DNA of 29,929 nt from the NCBI GenBank assembly GCA_002320775.1, contig DCKY01000221.1, forward strand, positions 1 through 29,929, written 5' to 3'. The position numbers and the translations under genes were made by a program. This DNA is from Planctomycetes bacterium UBA1662 (lineage in GTDB: Bacteria; Planctomycetota; UBA8108). Shown one piece after another: positions 1 to 8,570 of the stretch (its first letter is position 1; each line of letters begins with the position of its first letter). The notes below the pieces were generated by a model. That model saw only the letters and a list, made by a program, of their open reading frames with translations. It did not search any database and was not told where the DNA came from.

Positions 1-416
1 AGGGGCTTGAGGATCAGGTAGCCCGGGTCGAGCAGGTGAGGATGTCCTTCGAGCCACACCAGCAGGGCGGAGTGGGTGTTTTCCCCATAGTGGCGGTCGG
101 CGAGAATGGGCTCCGCGCGCAGGCCGAGCCCGCGAAGCACATGCAGTAGCGCGGCGGTGAGGGAGAAACAGGTGCCGCCGCTTCCCAGGCGAAGATGGTC
201 GCGGATGACCTCTTCCGGACCTCGGCGGACAACCCCTCCCTCCCGGTCGTGTTTCAGCACCTTGGTCAGGTTCTCGTAGGGCAGCGAGGAGAAGGCGGTG
301 GCGACCTTTTCGGCCAGCGCCTCTTTCCGCGCTCCGGGCACGAGCCGGAAGTGTTCGCAGAAAGCGCGAAGGGCGGCGGAGTCTTCGGAGGGGTCAGCCA
401 GAGGATTCTCTGTCAT
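1..416 (-). CDS. Arylamine N-acetyltransferase-like protein (3' end cut by window edge)
   Basis: The visible 138 residues resemble the N-terminal half of the arylamine N-acetyltransferase/transglutaminase-like fold. The catalytic triad pattern is readable: Cys83 in GGTCFSLTAALLHVLRGLG, His115 in NTHSALLV and Asp130 in LLDPGY. The N-terminal LPYENL (about residues 45-50) matches the PFENL segment common in this family. Known members transfer acetyl from acetyl-CoA to arylamines through the Cys, but the substrate cannot be told here, and other members of the fold act in natural-product release. The ATG at 416 has a GGGGGAG Shine-Dalgarno site just upstream and lies 15 bp after the stop of the M16 gene, so it is probably the third gene of that operon. 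The family usually has 250-280 residues, so about half of the gene is missing. Function moderately sure, fold more so. Confidence 0.72.
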   Translation of the reverse strand, partial: MTENPLADPSEDSAALRAFCEHFRLVPGARKEALAEKVATAFSSLPYENLTKVLKHDREGGVVRRGPEEVIRDHLRLGSGGTCFSLTAALLHVLRGLGLRAEPILADRHYGENTHSALLVWLEGHPHLLDPGYLILKP

Positions 417-431
417 TCACTCCCCCTCGAT

Positions 432-1997
432 CTATTTGTCGGGGCCGGTGGCCGTGGCCTGCGGGAGGCCTTCACGGCTGAAGTACCGCGCCGCCGGCAA
501 CTGGAAGCCTTTGAGGGGTAGCCCCCCCTGGGCACGGCCGTTCTCTCGGAGCTCTTCGAGCGCTTTGTCGATGACGCCGCGGTCCCCCACCAGGACAACC
601 AGGGCGTTTTCCCAGCGGTAGATTTGCTTCGAGACGGATTCGAGGCTTTTTTCGTCGGCTGCCGCCATGGCGGCGTAGAAGTCGCGTCTTTCGGTTGGCT
701 CGAGGTTCAGGGCGGCGGCGCTCGAGTAGATCCCCAGCAGGCCTGTCTGGGTTTCCAGGTTCTCAATCAGCCGGCTGCGCTGGGTAGAGGCCGCTTTCCG
801 CAGCTCGCCTTTTCTCAGGCTTCCTTTGCCCATTGCCTGGAGCTCCCTGAAGAACTCGGAGATTCCAAGCGCGGTGGCGCCGGATTCCACCGAGGAGGTG
901 GCGACCAGGTGGCCCCAGACACGCCGAGACGCGAGCCCGCTGCTGGCGCCGTAGGTGATCTTCTTTTCCTCCCGGAGGTTGGAGTTCAGGCGGCTGGTGA
1001 AGGTTCCACCGAAGATGGTGTTGGCGAGTGTCAGGGCGGGAACCCTGGAGCTTTCATAGCGTTTTCCTTGCAGGTAGATGCGGATAACCGTCTGTGCGGC
1101 CCCGGGCTTGTCGACGACAGCCAGGCGTAACGGCTCCTTTGGGTTGTCCTGGGCCTGGTGCTGGCCGACCCGGGCGAGTCTCCCTGCGCCGGGCGAGTGG
1201 ATGGCTTTTTCGGGAAGCCTGGCCGGTGGGCCTTTCCAGCCTGCGAAGTGTTTTTCAAGCTCGCCTCGAAGAGCGGCCGGTTCAAAGTCGCCGGTAATGA
1301 GAAGAACGCAATTACCCGGCGACAAGGCGGCCGAATAAGCTTTCCTGGCGTCTTCGAGGCTGATGTTCTGAACCGTGGATGAGTAGCCGTCTTCGGGATG
1401 AGCATAGGGGTGCTCGCCGTAGTAGAGCCGGTCTCCCACGACCCGCGCGACGCTGGTGGGCCTCTCGCCGCGCTGCTTCAGGCTGTTCAAGCTCAGGCGC
1501 TTGACCCGCTCCCATTCTTTTTCCGAGAAGGCCGGCCGCAGCAGGATGTCGGAAAAAAGCTCGAGGGCCGTTCCGAAGTTGCGCCTGAGGACCTGCAGGT
1601 CGATGGAGCTGTAGTCTTTTCCTGTGGAGAGGCCAAGGCTTGCCCCGAGGAACTGGATCTCATCGGCGAGCTCCAGGGCGCTCTTTTCTCCGGCACCTTC
1701 ATCCATCATGTCCATGGCCAGAGACAGGAGGCCTTCTTTCCCCTTCGGGTCGAATGATGAACCGGAGCGTACGATGAGGGACGCCGCCACCACCGGTACG
1801 TGGTCAGAGTGGAGCAGCCAGACCGCCAGGCCGCTGCTGAGCCGGAAGGTTTCGGGTTCGGGAAGGGAGACCGGCGTGGTGGATGCCTTCGGGGTGGGTA
1901 TGGCGACTCTTCCTTGCCCGCCTGCGCAGCCTGCGAAGAGGGCGACGACGGCAAGGAGGAGAGCGCCGGCCAGGGTTCTTCTTGCGCCGGCCATCAT
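432..1997 (-). CDS. M16-family peptidase-like lipoprotein, non-catalytic subunit
   Basis: This 521-residue protein has the M16 (pitrilysin/processing peptidase) fold but lacks the HxxEH zinc motif: at the equivalent place (about residues 88-103) it reads EGLLSLAMDMMDEGAG. The second half keeps the conserved GGTFTSRLNSNLREEKKITY segment typical of the C-terminal M16 domain. In known bacterial M16 pairs, one subunit carries zinc and the other supplies substrate contacts, which is the likely role here. The N-terminus is a signal peptide ending LFAGC (Cys24), a near-canonical lipobox, so it is probably membrane-anchored. The start ATG at 1997 overlaps the stop of the upstream catalytic M16 gene (ATGA) and has a G-rich Shine-Dalgarno site, which argues for translational coupling. 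A longer in-frame start at 2075 would add 26 residues and bury the signal peptide, so I rejected it. Confidence 0.9.
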   Translation of the reverse strand: MMAGARRTLAGALLLAVVALFAGCAGGQGRVAIPTPKASTTPVSLPEPETFRLSSGLAVWLLHSDHVPVVAASLIVRSGSSFDPKGKEGLLSLAMDMMDEGAGEKSALELADEIQFLGASLGLSTGKDYSSIDLQVLRRNFGTALELFSDILLRPAFSEKEWERVKRLSLNSLKQRGERPTSVARVVGDRLYYGEHPYAHPEDGYSSTVQNISLEDARKAYSAALSPGNCVLLITGDFEPAALRGELEKHFAGWKGPPARLPEKAIHSPGAGRLARVGQHQAQDNPKEPLRLAVVDKPGAAQTVIRIYLQGKRYESSRVPALTLANTIFGGTFTSRLNSNLREEKKITYGASSGLASRRVWGHLVATSSVESGATALGISEFFRELQAMGKGSLRKGELRKAASTQRSRLIENLETQTGLLGIYSSAAALNLEPTERRDFYAAMAAADEKSLESVSKQIYRWENALVVLVGDRGVIDKALEELRENGRAQGGLPLKGFQLPAARYFSREGLPQATATGPDK

Positions 1998-3376
1998 GGC
2001 TGCCCCCCCTTCTTTTCTTCGGGCAGGACATGAAGGATGAGCCGTCCGTTCGGCTTGAGAACCTTCTTTGCCCACGCTGAGGTACTGCCGGCGGTAATCT
2101 TTGAATACCGGCCGAGATCGCGCTCAATAGCTCCCGGGTTGCCGAAGTGAAACAGGTAGCGGTTGAGGAGGTCGGCTTTTTCCTCGAGGCTCTCGAGGTC
2201 CGACCAGAAGGCGGATTCTGTGGAATTGCGGGCCCGCCCGATCTCACGTCCCGTGACGCCGTCTTCCTGGAGCTCGGCAACAACGGCATCGACCTCCCGC
2301 TCGATGGCCCCGAGGCGCTCCAGGTTTTCTTTCGTGTCGGCTCCCGGCAGGGCGAAGACCTGGATGATGAATTTGGACCCCAGCAGGCTCGAGCTTTGAT
2401 AGGCCGAGACGTCCTGGGCCAGCTTCTTGTCGTAGACCAGGCGCCGATAGAGCCGGCTCGACTTTCCGCCGGCGAGGGCGTTGGCGATGATGTCCATGTC
2501 GGCATCTCCTTCTGAGTAGAAGGCGGGAGCGTGCCAGACAAAGCAGGCCAGGGGCAGCTCGACGGCATCGGTCAGGGTTTTGCGAAGGGTCCCCTCGATG
2601 GTTGGCGGCGGGGGCTTTCCCCGGGAGATTTTCTTCCGGCGGGGAATGGAGCCGAAGTATTTCTTTACGAGAGCCCGGGCTTCTCCTGGATCGAAATCGC
2701 CGGCGATGGCCAGTGATGCGTTCGCGGGAAAATAGAAGCTGTCAAAGAAATCGATGACATCGGAGACCGTGGCATTCTCGAGGTCGGTGTGCGAGCCGAT
2801 CACCGGATGGTGATACGGGTGGCCGGCTGGATAGATCAGGGCCGGAATCTCAAGCCACAGCTGTCCGTAGGGACGGTTCTCATAGCTCTGTCGTCGTTCG
2901 TTACGAACGACACCGCGCTGGGTGTTGAGCTTCTCGAGCGTCATGGCCTGTGAGAGCCCGGTCATGCGGTCGGCCTCGAGGAAGAGGAAGAGCTCGAGGA
3001 GCTCCCGGGGGCCGCTCTCGAAATAATTCGTGCGGTCGCTTGATGTCGTGGCGTTGTTGGAGCCGCCCGCGCCTTCCATGATGTTGTCAAATTGGCCGAT
3101 GGGAACGTTTTTCGTTCCCATGAACATGAGATGCTCAAACAGGTGGGCGAAGCCGGAGCGCCCCTTCGGCTCATCCTTTGAGCCGACGTAGTACCAGAGA
3201 TTGACGGCAACCCTGGGCAGCCGGTGGTCTTCATGGAGGATCACCGTCAGACCGTTGTCGAGCGTGTAGCGTTCGAAGGCGATCTTCTGGGCCGCCGCGA
3301 AGCTTCCCGGAAGAGCCACGATGAGGGCTGCGAGGACGGCGACCACGCGGATTCTGGCTTTGCTTTGTTCGGACAT
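1994..3376 (-). CDS. M16-family zinc peptidase, catalytic subunit
   Basis: A 460-residue secreted M16 metallopeptidase. A signal peptide occupies about residues 1-29 (VAVLAALIVALPGSFAAAQ). The inverted zinc motif HLFEH is at residues 78-82 (His78, Glu81, His82), and Glu160 in GVVRNERRQ is the likely third zinc ligand about 78 residues on. NNATTSSDRTNYF follows, as in pitrilysin relatives. The C-terminal half carries GGKSSRLYRRLVYDKKLA, typical of the second M16 domain. It probably degrades peptides outside the cytoplasm together with the motif-less partner encoded next, with which it overlaps by 4 bp. No good Shine-Dalgarno site precedes the ATG at 3376. A TAAATA box ends about 12 bp upstream, so a very short leader is possible but not shown. 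Confidence 0.93.
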   Translation of the reverse strand: MSEQSKARIRVVAVLAALIVALPGSFAAAQKIAFERYTLDNGLTVILHEDHRLPRVAVNLWYYVGSKDEPKGRSGFAHLFEHLMFMGTKNVPIGQFDNIMEGAGGSNNATTSSDRTNYFESGPRELLELFLFLEADRMTGLSQAMTLEKLNTQRGVVRNERRQSYENRPYGQLWLEIPALIYPAGHPYHHPVIGSHTDLENATVSDVIDFFDSFYFPANASLAIAGDFDPGEARALVKKYFGSIPRRKKISRGKPPPPTIEGTLRKTLTDAVELPLACFVWHAPAFYSEGDADMDIIANALAGGKSSRLYRRLVYDKKLAQDVSAYQSSSLLGSKFIIQVFALPGADTKENLERLGAIEREVDAVVAELQEDGVTGREIGRARNSTESAFWSDLESLEEKADLLNRYLFHFGNPGAIERDLGRYSKITAGSTSAWAKKVLKPNGRLILHVLPEEKKGGQP

Positions 3377-3443
3377 AGCCGTTATTTAACCCAGGCAGGT
3401 TTTCCAGTCCAGTCCGGATTGAGGCCGCCGCCTCCCGGGTCTC

Positions 3444-3489
3444 AAAAAAAACCGGGCGGGACTCCTTCGTTGGGAGCCGCCGCCCGGTT
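3444..3489 (-). terminator. Rho-independent terminator of the 1532-residue secreted protein gene
   Basis: Read on the minus strand, a perfect 10-bp stem (arms 3480-3489 and 3450-3459, AACCGGGCGG against CCGCCCGGTT), with an extra inner CTCC/GGAG pairing, is followed at once by eight T residues (the A run at 3444-3451). It begins 15 bp after the stop codon of the large secreted protein and ends before the M16 operon, so it separates the two transcription units. Confidence 0.88.
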
Positions 3490-3504
3490 CAACCCTCCGC
3501 CGTC

Positions 3505-6500
3505 TTATTCACAGACAGGCGAAGGAAGATCGCAGCCGATGCCGTCAGCGGTGGCATCTACCCCACAATCAGCCGGGGAGTAGCCGGGGCTGGCTGGCGA
3601 TGGGTCGGCCGGGGCCGCGCCACCTGAGAACAGCCAGCTGAAGATAATGATGGCGTCGGTGATCTCGACGCTGCCCGTGTCGTTGGTGTCGGCCGAATCC
3701 AGGCAGGCAGGAGCGGCTCCACCGGAGAACAGGAACAGCAGCGGAATCACGCCGTCGGTCAGGTTGACGCTGCCGTCGGAGTTCGAGTCGCCGCGGACGA
3801 AGGTGGGCTCTCCGGGTCCCGCGCAGCTGGCATCGTCAACGCAGTCGTTGTCATCGCAGTCGGCCGCGCCATCGCGGTCGTCGTCGATGCCATTGTCGCA
3901 GATCTCGTCCGGGATGCAGACGGCCAGGTCGGCGCAATCGGAGTCGTCGCAGTCGACGTCGCCATCACGGTCATCATCGGTTCCGTTGTCGCAGTCCTCA
4001 TCAGGCACCGGGGCCGGGCCATCGGTGGCGAGGAGCATGATCCCCTTGATGCCGGCGTTCTCGGGCGGGTTGCCGCCGCCGAGGTCGTCGAGCATGATCT
4101 CGATCGTGCCGTTGGTGGTGACCTCTTCAACAACGGAGAGGCCGATACGGTAGCCGGCTGTGCCGGCGGGATCGACTCCCACGAGCCGGGCGGCCTCGAC
4201 AGCCTGGGCGAACTGATCAAGGATCTGTTCGCCGTTGATGTAGGCGTCGAAGACGCGGCAGGGGCCACCTGACTGTTGGGGGTCGTCGATGTCCTGGCAG
4301 CCATTGCTGCAGCAGAACTCCGCGAACAGGAGGACGACCTCGTAGGTTCCCGGGGGAAGCCCGGTGAACTCGTAGACAACGTCGCCGTCGTCCCACCTCT
4401 CGGCGGGGAAGATGTCCTGCTCGATGGCGTTGTCGAAGATGTATTCGTCAGCTTCCACATCGACGCCGGCGAAGCCCAGCCCGAAGTTGGCGGTGTGGAC
4501 GTTGGGGCTGACCAGGTAAGGGCTCGGGTTCTCGATCGTGTCTTCGAGCCAGACCCGGCCGAGAGCGTCCACGAACTCGGGGCCTCCGCAGTTGATATAG
4601 AGCTCTCCGCTGAAGTCGCACAGCGCGGCGCCTTCGCGCAGAACCGTATCACCCAGGATCGGCATGCCGTCAACCGTGCCGAGGCAGAAGCTCGCGCCGG
4701 CCACGCCATCGGCGATCTCGTAGGAGATGGCGTCGCCATTGCTGACCTCGCCGGTGAAGGTGAGGGCCGAGCCCGCGTCGTTGAATTCGCCAGCTGAGGG
4801 GTTCTCGCCAGTGGTATTCTCCGGCAGGCCTTCATTGACGGTCACGCTCACAGCCTGGTCGCCGGGAATGTTGAAGGTGATGGTGACAATGGAGATCCCA
4901 TCGCAATTGGCCGGCTCGATGGAGCGGGTCGCGCCGATGGTGTCGCCGCCTCCGCCGCCAAACTCGGGGTTGTCGGCGGTTACGGAGACCTCGTCCTCGG
5001 TGAAGGGGGTCTTGAAGCAGGAGTCGCTGAACATCGCGATACGGGCCCCAGATCCTCCGCCAGCCTCGTTGTAGCCCAGCATGACCAGGTTCAGGCCCGG
5101 CTCGAGAAGAGCGGGCGAGCTGGCCCGGGTCTGGATTTCGTTGGCGGCTCCGAAGCCGCGGGGTGTGAGGAACTCCACGGCCACCTCTCCGTTGACATAG
5201 AGGGTCGCCGCGTCATCGCTCGCCAGCCCGAACCAGGCCTGGAGGTCGTCATTGCTGACGTTATTGACAAAGGCGAACATCACCGCGGTGTAGTTGTCTC
5301 CCCCGCCGTAGTAGCTCTCCCCGTTGAAGAGGCCCGGGTCGCCGGGGTTGATGTCGTAGGCGCTGACCCTGGCCAGCGTCGTAAAGCCGCAGACGCTGTC
5401 GCGAACGCCGGCGCTGATCAGGCCGGAGATTCCTGACTCGACGAGGGCACCTTCGTAGATGCTGTCGATGTCAGGCGGGCCGCCATTCTGGGAGACGTAG
5501 TCTTCGATAAAGGCTTGAGCCGGGGCGTTGCCTCCGGCCACCGAGTCAAACGGCTGGGCGCCTACCAGCCACTCGGTGATAAAGCCCTTGGAGGGGCCGC
5601 CGCGCAGGTAGGGCGCGGGATCTACCGGGGCGTTTGAGCAGCCGTCAGCGGCGCCCTCATGCTCTCCGGGGTCGTAGCCCGTCGGGTCGATGGTGTGCGG
5701 CATGTCTATGGGGGTGCCGTTTTCGTCTTCAAAGCGGGCGCACATGATGTAGCCGCCGCCGTTTTCATAGGTGGCGATCGCGACCAGGTTCTTGCCCGGA
5801 TCGAGCCAGACGGGCACCTTGAAGGAGAACGGGTTGTGCGGGGCGCAGCGCTGGAAGGCGCCGGCGGGACGGCCATTGACCTTGACCGAGATGGAATCAT
5901 CCGAGCCGATTCCCAGCTGGATACAGCGGCCGACATCGGAATCATTGATGACATAGGTGTAGGCTACGCACATGCACAGCTCGACGTTCGCCTGGAAGGC
6001 GTTTCCTCCCTGCAGGTCATAGACGCCGTTGGGGGAAGAGACGGGCACCAGGACGGACTCCGCGGTGAAGGGGTCGGGGCCGGTCCAGAACCGATCCATC
6101 GCCGTCCCTCCGAGGTTGGTGAGCCCGCTGATTTCCGGGGCGAGGCCGCCGTAGTCGGGCGTAAAGATCAGCCCATCCTCGGGGATGATGGTTTCGTCGG
6201 CGATCTCGCCATCAATATCGCTGATCCATTCTGTAGCCATGACGTCGATAGGTATGTTGCAGCCGTTCCAGGAGGCCAGCGTGTAGGCCGGGGTCATGAG
6301 GACCTGTCGTATAAACGGGCTGTTGATAATTTCAAATTCGCCGTCGCCGCCGCCTTCGGGTTCCGGCTCGGGGTGAGCGTCCGGGCCCGGCTCGTAGCCG
6401 GTGGGGTCGATCGTGGTCGGGATCGGCAGGGGCTCGAAGTTCTCATCTTCGAAGCGGATGCACATATTGTAGCCGCCGCCGTTTTCGAAGGTGTAGACCG

Positions 6501-8103
6501 AGATGAGGTTCTTGCCCGGGTCGAGCTGGGCGGTTCCCTTGTCGGTGAAGCCGGGGTGTCCCGCGCAACGCGGGGTGGTGATGACCGGCCGGCCGTTGAC
6601 GCGCACCGTGCCCGCATCGTCTGATCCGAAGCCGATGCCTACCTGGATGGGCTCATCGCTGTCATTGACCGCGTAGAAGAAAGCGGCGCACATCACCTGC
6701 TCGACGTCTGTTCCGAAGATGTCGGCGCGCTGGAAGTCGTAAAAGCCATCCGCGGAGGTCGCGCGAACGAGGATGGATTCACTGAAAGGGTCGCCAGGGG
6801 CGTCGACAAAGAGAGCTTCCGCCTCGGGGCTCATGACTCCAATCCCGGAGATCTGGCTCTCGCCCTCGTAATCAATGCCGAAGATCAGGCCCTCTTCGGG
6901 AATGATCCACTCATCGTTGATCTCATCGGCATCGTTAATCCATGGGCCGTCCATCTGGTCGACCGTGATATTGCAGCCCTGGACGCCGCCGGACATGGTA
7001 TAGGCGGGAGTCAGGAGGATTTCTCCAACGTGTCCGACGAGTCCGCTGGACAGGCTGGACGCCCCCCCCACCGTCAGCTCATCGCCGCCGATGGTTGCCG
7101 TGCCGGCAAAGTTGCTGACGGTCCAGGCCCCGGAGCGGGTCAGGGTGTAGCTTACGCTTGCCGCAGTGATTCCCTCCCAGTAGAGTCGCCCGGCTTCGTT
7201 GGCGGTCGGCTCAGGGTTGATGTCGCTGGCGGTCCAGGCTCGGTCGTAGTTCTCTTCGAGGTTGTAGGCGTCATCGGCATTGATAGTGACGGAGACGTTG
7301 ACCGTTACCTCTTCGGGTGCGGTCCCCTCGGTTTCGAGAGAGCGCTCGGCGGGCGATTGCCAGAGGTCGATCGGCTCGACGCCGACCTCGATCTGCCCTT
7401 CGCCGCTGCGGAGGCTTCCGCAGCCGCCAGGGTCTACGAATCGGGCTCGCATGCCCCAGCCGCCTCCGCCGTCCCACACCTTGAACTGGACGAGGTTACC
7501 GCCTGGCTGGAGAGTTACCGGGAAGTCGTTCTGGGTCGTTCCTGCCCCTCCCCACCCGCGACAGACACCGAGGTTGAACACCTCGATGCGATTGACCTTG
7601 ACCTGGATGGAGTCATCGCTGGCGATACCCATTCTCAGGTCGAGAGGGGCTCCCGTTACGTTCTCAACGTAGACCCAGGCATAGCCCATGGCGTTGTCGG
7701 CGCCGGGCGCCTGCGTCTCGAAGTTCAGGAGGTCGCCTTCGGTCATCTGGACGACGATGGGGAGATTGCCGTCAAGATCTATCGGGGTGTTGAGATGAAA
7801 TGTGCCGAAGAGGGCCGGCTGGGTGCCGCCCTCGCAATCTTCCGCTTCGAGAACGGGAGGCATGAGGATGAACCCTTCCTCGGGGATGATGTTGTTCTCG
7901 TTGCTGTCGCCATCGCAGAGGAAGTCGGCGGTGACCAGTTGGTTCGGGTTGCAGCCAGGGCCGGCGTAGGCCGCGGCAACCAGGTACTCTGTGAAGAAAC
8001 CGTTTTCATCGGTTTGCGCCTGCGCCGCGGGGCATACGAAAGCGATGGACAGCAAGACGGCGAGTGTCTTGAGACATAGAGAAACCATCCGATGATGCAG
8101 CAT
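3505..8103 (-). CDS. Large secreted multidomain protein: PA14-like modules, malectin, metal-binding repeats, dockerin-like end
   Basis: A 1532-residue exported protein. The signal peptide is at about 1-30. Four related beta-sandwich modules resembling PA14 follow (about 31-230, 361-573, 599-813 and 838-1030); each has a SDDxxxVxVNG core and a later LxPGxNLV segment. Modules two and three are close copies, both ending TIDPTGYxPG. A malectin-like domain spans about 1167-1358 (INCGG at its start, FAGVDVEADE, YEVVLLFAEF). Two CDNGxDDDxDGxxDCDDxDC repeats (1370-1427) probably bind calcium. The C-terminus (1433-1532) is a dockerin-like pair of EF-hand loops (RGDSNSDGSVNLTDG, ADTNDTGSVEITDA) with a cysteine-rich tail. 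PA14 and malectin domains bind carbohydrate in known proteins, so a surface adhesin or glycan-binding role is likely; no catalytic domain is visible. The ATG at 8103 is fixed by GGGAGG five bases upstream. Confidence 0.9.
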   Translation of the reverse strand: MLHHRMVSLCLKTLAVLLSIAFVCPAAQAQTDENGFFTEYLVAAAYAGPGCNPNQLVTADFLCDGDSNENNIIPEEGFILMPPVLEAEDCEGGTQPALFGTFHLNTPIDLDGNLPIVVQMTEGDLLNFETQAPGADNAMGYAWVYVENVTGAPLDLRMGIASDDSIQVKVNRIEVFNLGVCRGWGGAGTTQNDFPVTLQPGGNLVQFKVWDGGGGWGMRARFVDPGGCGSLRSGEGQIEVGVEPIDLWQSPAERSLETEGTAPEEVTVNVSVTINADDAYNLEENYDRAWTASDINPEPTANEAGRLYWEGITAASVSYTLTRSGAWTVSNFAGTATIGGDELTVGGASSLSSGLVGHVGEILLTPAYTMSGGVQGCNITVDQMDGPWINDADEINDEWIIPEEGLIFGIDYEGESQISGIGVMSPEAEALFVDAPGDPFSESILVRATSADGFYDFQRADIFGTDVEQVMCAAFFYAVNDSDEPIQVGIGFGSDDAGTVRVNGRPVITTPRCAGHPGFTDKGTAQLDPGKNLISVYTFENGGGYNMCIRFEDENFEPLPIPTTIDPTGYEPGPDAHPEPEPEGGGDGEFEIINSPFIRQVLMTPAYTLASWNGCNIPIDVMATEWISDIDGEIADETIIPEDGLIFTPDYGGLAPEISGLTNLGGTAMDRFWTGPDPFTAESVLVPVSSPNGVYDLQGGNAFQANVELCMCVAYTYVINDSDVGRCIQLGIGSDDSISVKVNGRPAGAFQRCAPHNPFSFKVPVWLDPGKNLVAIATYENGGGYIMCARFEDENGTPIDMPHTIDPTGYDPGEHEGAADGCSNAPVDPAPYLRGGPSKGFITEWLVGAQPFDSVAGGNAPAQAFIEDYVSQNGGPPDIDSIYEGALVESGISGLISAGVRDSVCGFTTLARVSAYDINPGDPGLFNGESYYGGGDNYTAVMFAFVNNVSNDDLQAWFGLASDDAATLYVNGEVAVEFLTPRGFGAANEIQTRASSPALLEPGLNLVMLGYNEAGGGSGARIAMFSDSCFKTPFTEDEVSVTADNPEFGGGGGDTIGATRSIEPANCDGISIVTITFNIPGDQAVSVTVNEGLPENTTGENPSAGEFNDAGSALTFTGEVSNGDAISYEIADGVAGASFCLGTVDGMPILGDTVLREGAALCDFSGELYINCGGPEFVDALGRVWLEDTIENPSPYLVSPNVHTANFGLGFAGVDVEADEYIFDNAIEQDIFPAERWDDGDVVYEFTGLPPGTYEVVLLFAEFCCSNGCQDIDDPQQSGGPCRVFDAYINGEQILDQFAQAVEAARLVGVDPAGTAGYRIGLSVVEEVTTNGTIEIMLDDLGGGNPPENAGIKGIMLLATDGPAPVPDEDCDNGTDDDRDGDVDCDDSDCADLAVCIPDEICDNGIDDDRDGAADCDDNDCVDDASCAGPGEPTFVRGDSNSDGSVNLTDGVIPLLFLFSGGAAPACLDSADTNDTGSVEITDAIIIFSWLFSGGAAPADPSPASPGYSPADCGVDATADGIGCDLPSPVCE

Positions 8104-8108
8104 CGAAA

Positions 8109-8114
8109 CCTCCC
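8109..8114 (-). promoter_or_regulatory. Strong Shine-Dalgarno site deciding the start of the 1532-residue protein
   Basis: GGGAGG on the minus strand, five bases before the ATG at 8103. The alternative in-frame ATG at 8088 has no such site, so translation probably begins at 8103. Confidence 0.75.
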
Positions 8115-8385
8115 AACCTGTTGGATATGGAAACGCCCACGGCTCCTTGACCTTGTTTGGATCGCGCGCGTATGGACTTCGTTCAAACCTGCAGTGAGGG
8201 GCCAGCGATAAAAGTGAGACCTCTCCAGCAAGACCCAGTCCGCCCTGACAACTAAAACAACCGCTGGGGCCCCCTGGGCCACAGGCTTGCGAGGTAAATC
8301 ATCAAGTCGGCAACCTTCAAGATTAGTTCATGGAGAAGACGATTTCCAGCTACTTACGCCCGAGAAACCCGCAGATTTAAACGAT
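8115..8385. other. Non-coding gap upstream of the large secreted protein gene
   Basis: No convincing open frame or RNA gene is visible on either strand. It should contain the minus-strand promoter of the large secreted protein gene, but I could not pick a convincing -35/-10 pair. Its right end (ACCCGC at 8367-8372) can pair with GCGGGT at 8390-8395, in competition with the long hairpin that follows. Confidence 0.5.
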
Positions 8386-8451
8386 TTTGGCGGGTACCGG
8401 CCTCCTGTCCGCAGGGGAGGCTTCTGCCTCCTGCGGTCGGTACCCGCCAAA
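8386..8451. repeat. Long inverted repeat (66-nt hairpin)
   Basis: The outer arms are a perfect 14-bp inverted repeat (TTTGGCGGGTACCG at 8386-8399 and its complement at 8438-8451). Inside it a second stem pairs 8409-8421 with 8426-8436 around a TTCT loop, with only a two-base bulge. About 25 base pairs form in 66 nt. There is no T run after it on either strand, so it does not look like an ordinary intrinsic terminator. It lies between the divergent start regions of the large secreted protein gene and glyS, and upstream of the predicted glyS promoter. It could be a REP-like palindromic element, a protein-binding site or part of an RNA leader. Confidence 0.8.
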
Positions 8452-8471
8452 GGTCCAGAGCTTGATATAGG

Positions 8472-8499
8472 TTGACTTGCAGGGCCGTAGATAAATAAT
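8472..8499 (+). promoter_or_regulatory. Predicted sigma-70 type promoter of the glyS operon
   Basis: TTGACT (8472-8477) and AATAAT (8494-8499) each match the consensus at five of six positions, with a 16-bp spacer. Transcription would start near 8506, giving a leader of about 65 nt before glyS. Prediction from sequence only. Confidence 0.5.
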
Positions 8500-8570
8500 C
8501 ACGTTCCTGACGCAACTCTTTTGCTCAAAACGTTTTCCCCGTTTTATTCAGATTGGATTTCGAGGATCGA

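Noticed and set aside
5659..8079. Long plus-strand open frames (5659-6624 and 7030-8079) opposite the 1532-residue protein
   Set aside because: They are antisense to a gene with clear domains, show no motif of their own and arise easily in GC-rich coding DNA.
8386..8570. A T-box riboswitch for glyS
   Set aside because: No T-box sequence, specifier loop or terminator with a T run is visible, and the predicted promoter lies downstream of the hairpin.
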